NCBI GenBank assembly: GCA_963978895.1
Contig: OZ022239.1
Coordinates: 15,387,874-15,451,873, forward strand
Length of the DNA stretch: 64,000 nucleotides
Origin: Erpobdella octoculata
Lineage: Eukaryota; Annelida; Clitellata; Hirudinida; Erpobdellidae
Direction: 5' to 3'
Shown: positions 57,294 to 64,000 of the stretch, one piece after another
Position numbering within the stretch: position 1 is the first letter of the stretch
Layout: every line of letters begins with the position of its first letter
Notes under the pieces: model-generated
The model's database searches: none
The model's input: only the letters and a program-made list of their open reading frames with translations
What the model was told of the DNA's origin: nothing
Program-made: the position numbers and the translations under genes

Positions 57294-59853
57294 GAATTGT
57301 TTTTCCTTCTCAGACTTTCACCACAGCAAAAATCAAAACTTAGATTATATTTCTTCATCAACATAGCCTGTTCAACAAAATTAAATTTTTTCATAAAAGT
57401 ATTCAAATATTTTGAATAAAATTGTGGACTCGTAAAAATAAAAAATTGAAATTCACTGAAAAATATTTTAACTAAAATAAGCAAATATTGCGAAAAACAA
57501 GAATTCGTTTACGGATACCAATTTTGTAATGTTAAAACAGTTCTGGTGCTTAAAAATTACCTGAGAATGTGATGATTATAAGAGACATGTATTTTATATT
57601 TTAAATGTACTTGATACATTTTTAATACAACTCTCATGGGTTCAGTAGTATCTATCTAATGTGTCTATTAAATGTTCTAAAATATTGAATCTGGAGCTAT
57701 ATTTTTAACTCATAGTGTTCCTCATAGCTCTATATTTGATTTTTTAGTCTATAAAAAATTTTTATATCATGTTTTCTTCCTCTGTCAATAGTCAAATATA
57801 TATTGATGACTTTTATATTTATTCAATTTCCACTAACTCGTTTCTTAGAACGTTTTTTATGTATTTCAATTTCAATTTTGATGAATTAGAGTTAATCTAT
57901 TTTGATAGACTTACTAAATATTTAACTTTGAATCTTTTAGTTTTGCAATTTTCATCCACCTTGTCTCTATTACTCGTTTCCATCTTATTTATAGCTTAGG
58001 TTTTTTGATGATCTCTTTTACCACTTCTATTCTTTTTACTCATCCTATTTCAAATTTCCTATTACTACTCTGGTCTACTCTGGTCTCCCAGACTCTATCC
58101 ACACTTTCTAGACTTATAATAAAACTTTCAATTCTGCTGCGTTAGTCTCTTGCACTTTTTTTTGTTTTGTTTTCCATATCTCAGTCACTCATTAGCCGGT
58201 CACTCGGCATGCAACCTGCGTGGCCACAACTGCAAATTGAGCGCCAGTATGTCAGAAATTGCGAAGAGCGATCCAATTTCTTCACAAACCGAATTGTCTC
58301 TCCATGGAATGCGCTTACGCAATACGCAATTGACGCCCCAAGAGTAAACGCTTTCAAGGATCCCATTTCTTAGGAGTCGCGAGTCAGTCAGTCAGCCTCT
58401 GTCAGTATAGAGGAGCTTGATGTAGCTCCTCTTCATCACAAATATAACTTTCAGGCTTATTAATTTTTTTATTGCTAGGTTCTATAGACGTTTTATATTT
58501 TTGGTTCTAATATTAAACAAATTCAAATTCATCTCTCAACCTCTTGTTTTTCTGCATTGGCTACCTCTTAAATATAGTGATTTTTGAATTTGGTCTGATT
58601 ATGTTTAACATTGAAAACTGTTTTTCTCTTCTTTACTTAAATAATCTAATAAAAAATTCTTGTTAGCCAGGCCGGTCCGTATTGGGTCAGCTGGCCATCT
58701 TTTTTTGAAAAAAAAAACTTACCAATGATCATCAACTTATATTAGAGGACGTCAATTAGGTTTAACCCCCCCTGCCTTCTGTTTTTGTGGGCCTAAATTT
58801 TTCTACGCCATGTACGTGATAGATTTGTTACCTTTAATCATTATACTATCTTCACTGTTAAGCAATTTTTTCTAAGCGCTCTTTCTCCTATTCTGGTGAT
58901 TTTCTCTTGAATTATCTTTCTCATTTTCACATCTAGTTCGTCACTCTCTGTTCATCGTCATGGGCTGAAAATTTTCTATTTCAATCATTTACTGACGGAA
59001 GGCTAAAGTCTTCCAAACAGCATCATAGAAATTTATCCCATTGATTGATGTAACGGATGTAGCTGCAATAATGCATCTCGTCTCGGTTAGGTGATTAGTT
59101 CCAGAAACACTAGGCTCGCGACCGCCAATTGATGTATTTGACTTCGGATAGAGTAACTGTCTACTTTTTTTTAAATAATCTTTTTCTAGTTGCTTATAAT
59201 TTTTTAGAGCGTTTTATTGACAGCCATAGTTGCAGGGAAAGGCTGTAAAAACTTGTGTTACAAAACCTTATAATAGGTGAGATTGCGTAACTCCTGGCGC
59301 CAACCTGTTAATTTGTTTCAAAAGTTGCTTCAAGTCGCAAATGGGTGTTAATGAACTAATGAACGAGGACTAAAATGAGAATGCAGAGTATTTCCAGACG
59401 TATGTTAATACTGTTCAGTAAAGTAGCAGCATTATTATAGTTTTGGTATAACGGGCTTTTGCTTGTTATGTTTATTCAAGAGGTTTTGTAAATTATAATA
59501 AACAAATTTGTAATAAATCAGTTAATTAATAATTAAATAAACTATGAAATCAATTAGTCAATTCATAATTAACCCTAAAAATTAATAAATGCAATAGTAA
59601 ATAAATTAAATAAACAATCAAACCAAATCATTTAAAACCCTAACCACTTGAGCTCCTGTCCTTTGCGTCTAACAATGTTGTACACAGCTTCGATGAAGAG
59701 CAATCCAGCCAGTATGGCAATAATCCAGACCTCATCTTTGCCCGTCACGCAGCTGGCTGCCCAGATGCTGAAGAGCATGTGGACGAGAAAGGCACATCTG
59801 ACTATTAGAGCTCTTATGACATCAATACCTAACCAGGCTCTTTTGGCGCTCAT
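54828..59853 (-). CDS. TMEM26: TMEM26-like multi-pass membrane protein, four exons
   Basis: Predicted join on the minus strand: 59853-59645, 56815-56722, 55957-55437, 55068-54828, giving 354 residues, close to the vertebrate protein. Exon 1 has RALIVRCAFLVHMLFSIWAA and GLLFIEAVYNIVRRKGQELK; its donor joins exon 2 to make KWFSPCIFVFLLAVVPPIWI, the expected family order. Exon 3 contains LIVGKWLLPKGSVSMNEHNQ, LLFIYFGLSFDILDLFG, VILVIYTISLFQFTIVF, ELWSLSSHIAMHDGPYLILR and FFTIKNGLMVALQIYR. Exon 4 is a soluble Ser/Asn-rich tail. All introns are GT..AG with matching phase. The exon 1 frame is also open upstream to an acceptor at 59953 (FERGEELEKIGWLTK...), so an N-terminal extension is possible. 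The molecular function of the family is not known to me. Confidence 0.85.
58167..58373 (+). pseudogene. LINE 3' terminal coding fragment in a TMEM26 intron
   Basis: The frame reads IERQYVRNCEERSNFFTNRI then VSPWNALTQYAIDAPRVNAF KDPIS. The pattern FF..R(I/V)V..WN.L....(I/V).A..VN.FK is the usual end of the ORF2 of CR1/jockey-type LINEs. It is followed by a GTCAGTCAGTCAGCC tract and ends near 58440. Sequence upstream to about 57770 may be further LINE remnant. Confidence 0.6.
58440..59600. other. TMEM26 intron sequence, nothing recognised
   Basis: A/T-rich with scattered pyrimidine-rich parts. No second LINE block or exon is apparent. Confidence 0.4.
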
Positions 59854-60879
59854 GCTCTGGGTGCTCTTATAAGAGCTGAGGCCTTGAAGTGTCGACTTTT
59901 GCGAGCTTTTAGTCAGCCAACCGATCTTTTCTAGCTCCTCTCCTCGTTCAAAACTAGAAAATAAATATAAAATAACTAAACAACACGTTTACAACTTTGA
60001 AACCACAATCAAATACCTAAGAACAGTTTTTCTCAATCATTCCACTTCTATTTTGAGCAATCGCAAGCTGCATAATGCAGGCCGGCTTCGTTAAACGTAT
60101 ACAAACACGAATTGTTTTGCTATGACAAATAGTAAAGCCAGGCTGTTATTGGCACAGTCATCACTGCTTAATTTGAACTAGTTCTAACAAGTTAATAAAT
60201 AACGACGAAAAGACATCTTAAAATTAGTTAGAAAATGTTAACAAAAATCACTAAACCGAGCCATAGCCCTTTCAAATCTTCCTCAGTTTCTTAGCCGAGT
60301 CACAGCAAGCAGGTAGCTCAAGAATAATATATAAACAATTCCGTACAGCGCTTTATTATTGTATTGTAGACTTTATGTCTTTTCGGCGTACCTGTTTAAA
60401 GTAGTTGTGGGCTCACCTTTAAAACGCCGAGAGAGAAAGGCTAATGAGATGTGTTTTTGCGCTTGAATTACCATTCAAATTTCACCGCTTGTTGCCATTG
60501 TTAACGTTCACCAGTCGGAAATAATGGTTTGTTAGAATAAACAATTGAATAATATCTTAATAGTGATTACTGCTGAAACTTTGTTTTGTAATCATATCTT
60601 GACTTGATTGGCGTGTTTCCGTGGTTCGCTAACTTAACTTACCTAAAAAATATGCACGTTCCCTATCAATGAACTGATTAGCTTAGATCTATTTTCAGTG
60701 TTTGGGTTATACCTTTCAGATCTAAATTTGTTGTATAAGAAAATAACTGCAATCAGATAACTAACCTCTTCGAAAGCCAAAGTTATCCAGTAACAAATAT
60801 TTGATATTGTAAGATACTAAACGCTAATACTATTTGAAAACGCTTGTTGAAAGAAAGCTGAAAGCGCGAAACGGGTCTG

Positions 60880-60990
60880 AGAAAATATTTGGATCGATTG
60901 TATTGAGCTGTTAGTGGGAGGGGTTTAGTGACGTAACCTTGTTGATGCACCTGAGGTCTTTCACTGGGGCTGCTATTGTCTGATCGTTTG
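60880..60990 (-). promoter_or_regulatory. Possible TMEM26-like gene promoter
   Basis: About 1 kb before the coding exon, a less A/T-rich patch holds a CRE-like TGACGTAA (60929-60936) next to GGGAGGGG (60917-60923; CCCCTCCC on the gene strand, a KLF/Sp-type site). No TATA box is obvious. If this is the promoter, a first non-coding exon would be joined to the acceptor at 59953. This is inference from position and motifs only. Confidence 0.3.
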
Positions 60991-61027
60991 CCTGGTCGAT
61001 CAGTGCTGGCTGATGTTTAATAATATT

Positions 61028-61318
<291 letters not shown>

Positions 61319-61321
61319 GTG

Positions 61322-63171
61322 GGACAATTTTTTATTCAGGATTCTAAAGATGACGCGGGACCTATCACCGTTGCTACGGGAGAGAATTATGAAATGAAAG
61401 TACCTATCAATAGTGGAGATCTTGTTACGCCCATCAAGAAACTTAAAGATTCAGCTCCTGGAATTGACAGAGTTGCAGTTGAGAAACTGGCAGAGCACAA
61501 GTCGTTAAAAATCGAAATTGTGACTTGCATTCCAAAGAAATAAAGGTACCGAGAATCCAAGTGAGTTCAGGCCAATTACAGTTAGTCCAATCATCGCTCG
61601 GATCTTTCATCGTGTGATCTACCGACGCATGAAGCAGTACTGGCTATTAACGCCACGTCAGAAGACATTTGGTTCTGGAAATGGGTTGGCAGACAGTATT
61701 TGGTTGCTTGAATCATTAATACTGAAAAAACGAGAATAGCAGCAGAAAGTGAATTTAACCTCCATTGATGTCAGCAAGGCTGTTGACACCGTTTCTCAGA
61801 AATCAATTATCAGAGCGGCGTCACAACTAGGGACATCTCCACTGTTGTTTGAATTACATAGCCAATCTATACGATCGATGCTTAATCCACATGACGTTGG
61901 GAAGGAGTATCAGCCATAAAATTCCGGTCAACAGAGAAGTAAAGCAGAGCAACCCCTGTTGTTTAATGCGGTTATCGATATAGTCAATTTCTGGGGACAA
62001 AGATTCGGTTAGCTTCAATAACATTGTTTTTGCCATATCTTAGACTACGGGACTCCAAGATTTCAACATTGGTTATTAGATAAACCTACAAGCACCTTTG
62101 AACTGAAGTAGGGTCAAAACAGAAATTTACTTCAATTGCCGGTTACGTTCAGAATTCATTATATCTAGGGCGCTATTGAAACCGCTTCAAAAATTGTATA
62201 TATTCAGGAAACATGTTCTGCCGGGCGGTTCTGTTCGGACGGTTTAAGAATTTCAGTACATCATCTGACGTTCGACTTGCTAACTTTGTTTTCATTGATT
62301 GCTGCCGACGTACAGATCAGGGCTGCCGTGAGGCGGTGGTTTCTGTTGTTCAAGGATGTTGTAGTGCCATTTTATCATGCTCCTCTTGCGACTGAAGGTT
62401 TAAGAATTTCGCAGCTGAAATAGTGGCCTCCAATTATCCGAATACAAAGACTTAACATTCTGCTAATTCAGGCCAAAATTAACAACCATGTATTTCTGCA
62501 AGATGTGCCAAGAAAATATTTTTCCGTTTTGTCTGAATTAAGAAGGTTTGGGAGACTCAAAACTGGAGTTGATGGAGCACAGAAGAAATTGAAGCTGCAC
62601 ATGGCTGGGAAATTATATAAATCTGTGAACGGTTATGGGCTGAGACTTTTTTCAACGGGAATTGGTTTGAGCTATTGGATAGTGGATGGAGCGGACAGGG
62701 TACCTTCGGATGTCTTCTTGAAATGCATTAAAGATCGTGTAGGCGTCTTTTATAATAAACTTAGAGCATCGCGGAGGCGTCCAATGGCCCAAAAGCGATG
62801 GACCTATGCGAAATTGCCACGATATCATAGTTTGCAAACTCAGTGAAAAACTTAAATCCATAGGATTCAGCACAACAACAGAGCCACAAAATAGCACATA
62901 AATGGGCTTAAGAATTCCGGACCTCCGTGCATGGAAAAAATATCAATATCTTGTGTGTGATGTATCTATTGTTTCAGATCTTGCAAACTTCAATGAGAAA
63001 CAGGAGAGAAAGGTAAAAAAGCACGAGTGTTGGGTGAAGAAGACGGCACAAAGCCCTTGTTACACGACGTGGACTAATTATTGTATGTTATTATGCGATT
63101 GTCATTTTCATGATTTAAACTTTGATATCTATCTCTGGGATCTCTCAGGCTCATTTGGAGACATTAAATAA
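61322..63171 (+). pseudogene. R2-like non-LTR retrotransposon, 5'-truncated and decayed
   Basis: In order: KDDAGPITV...GDLVTPIKKLKDSAPGIDRV (start of RT), EFRPITVSPIIARIFHRVIY, SIDVSKAVDTVSQKSIIRAA, VKQSNPCC (degraded GVKQGDP), and, after a gap without a recognisable FADD, LSELRRFGRLKTGVDGAQKK. The last part, MGLRIPDLRAWKKYQYLVCD then VSIVSDLANF, contains PD-X12-D, the restriction-like endonuclease signature of the R2 group, with a following KVKKHECW. Multiple stops and frame changes show it is dead. The 5' part is replaced by the (TAG)n tract. Confidence 0.75.
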
Positions 63172-63514
63172 TTATGTTATGTTAATTATTGGAAAAATTG
63201 CATTATCTTTCTCCGAGAAAATCCAAAATAAAAGGGATCTGCATAAAACACTATTTTTCTGTTATTTGAAAACTTTCAATTTTTACGTTTTATTAGAGTT
63301 TTATTGGGTTGACAATGCTTAAACTGTTCCTTAAACCAAATTATTACGGAGACGTGTTGATTTCGTTTCCCCGGTTTCTACACTCATTGTAGTATGTGCC
63401 TTAGTGACATATTTTTAAAACATTAGTTCTTTTAAATTAAAATAAACGTTTTGGCTGTTTCCTAACACTTGATTTAATGTTATTAGTTGAAAGAATTCGA
63501 CGTAATTTCTATAT

Positions 63515-63680
63515 TAGTTTATAGTCCTTTAAACCAGGTGTTTTAAGACTCAAATAGCAGTATGTAAGAAATACCGTAATACTTCCTCTCCCGGATCATA
63601 ATCTGATCATTTTTCTTTCCCTCCTTTTTTATCCAGGTTTGGAACAGGCTTGTAAAAATGTAACGGAGTATAATTTGAGG
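63515..63680 (-). mobile_element. SINE-like repeat, diverged copy
   Basis: AGTTTATAGTCCTTTAAACC AGGTGTTTTAAGACT and CCCTCC...ATCCAGGTTTGGAACAGGCTTG match the family with about 15-20% differences. The A-tail has eroded and no target duplication is visible. Confidence 0.6.
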
Positions 63681-63689
63681 CATGTTTCG

Positions 63690-64000
63690 TACCATTGAGT
63701 AAGTTACTTAAACTACAAGTAATAATAGGTCTACTTTTGCAAGATGAATAGTGTACTAGTATTTAAGTACAAGATGACTTAAGTGCCAAATGAATAATGC
63801 ACTTGCACTAAAGTACAAACTGATTAATGTGCTTGAACTTATAAGTACCTTGAATTCAGAGTACTTAGTACTTATACTTTTAGAATACTTATGTCACTAC
63901 TGCTATTGTTTGCTAATTGAAAACAAACTTTAATGAACAAAATTTTGCAATAAAATGAAATCGAAAATGAAAAGATTTTGATAATTCTTGTGTGCCTGAA
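63690..64000. other. No gene seen
   Basis: Between 63735 and 63890 the words AAGTAC, AAGATGA and TAATGTGCTTG recur, as in a decayed ~40 bp tandem repeat (AAGTACAAGATGACTTAAGTGC / AAGTACAAACTGATTAATGTGC). No coding signal. Confidence 0.4.

Overview
This is an AT-rich nuclear segment from an animal, most likely an invertebrate. It has spliced genes with GT..AG introns, animal membrane-protein families (GT92 glycosyltransferase, TMEM26) and many animal transposon types. Helitrons carrying arrays of ~156 bp tandem units recall the 'pearl' Helitrons described in bivalves. That is only a hint; the species cannot be fixed from the sequence.

Genes, all on the minus strand. (1) 12.4-13.8 kb: a GT92-type glycosyltransferase whose long exon starts inside the signal-anchor segment, so an upstream exon is implied. 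(2) 36.1-37.7 kb: a second, single-exon GT92 paralogue that has lost the DxD-like motif. (3) 40.0-48.7 kb: a gene rebuilt here from seven small exons whose splice phases all agree. It predicts a 266-residue protein with a signal peptide, a Thr/Ser/Pro-rich stalk, an eight-cysteine ectodomain and a C-terminal hydrophobic anchor; I do not recognise the family. (4) 54.8-59.9 kb: a four-exon TMEM26-like gene with a promoter-like stretch ~1 kb upstream.

Mobile DNA fills most of the rest. There is a nearly intact piggyBac element at 15.3-17.8 kb, with a predicted intron in its transposase gene. A small LTR retrotransposon at 26.5-28.5 kb has 189 bp TG..CA LTRs, a tRNA-type primer site and a polypurine tract, but its only substantial ORF encodes a SAP-domain acidic protein and no polymerase. 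Fragments include Ty3/gypsy gag-protease with LTR (8.5-10.4 kb), gypsy integrase tail with LTR (10.7-11.7 kb), a CR1-like RT (21.1-21.6 kb), a CR1/jockey-like 3' end (58.2 kb), an R2-like element (61.3-63.2 kb) and several hAT remnants. Two non-autonomous Helitron families are present. Family A has (CTGA)n heads and 156 bp tandem units. Family X has purine-rich 18 bp minisatellites and a CCCGG..CCGGG terminal hairpin followed by CTAG|T. A ~170-190 bp SINE-like family has at least five copies, three with target-site duplications.

Low-complexity DNA is abundant: (TA)n, (TTA)n, (TAG)n, (ATC)n, (CTGA)n, GGCGGGCGGAC and CCAGCCAC-type arrays. These create long spurious ORFs (IYIYIY, NNNN, VVVV, RSRSLS) that are not genes. 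The most notable items are the seven-exon secreted gene, the SAP-carrying mini LTR element, the DxD-less GT92 paralogue, the intron-containing piggyBac gene, and the head-to-head composites of Helitron 3' ends copied 21 kb apart.
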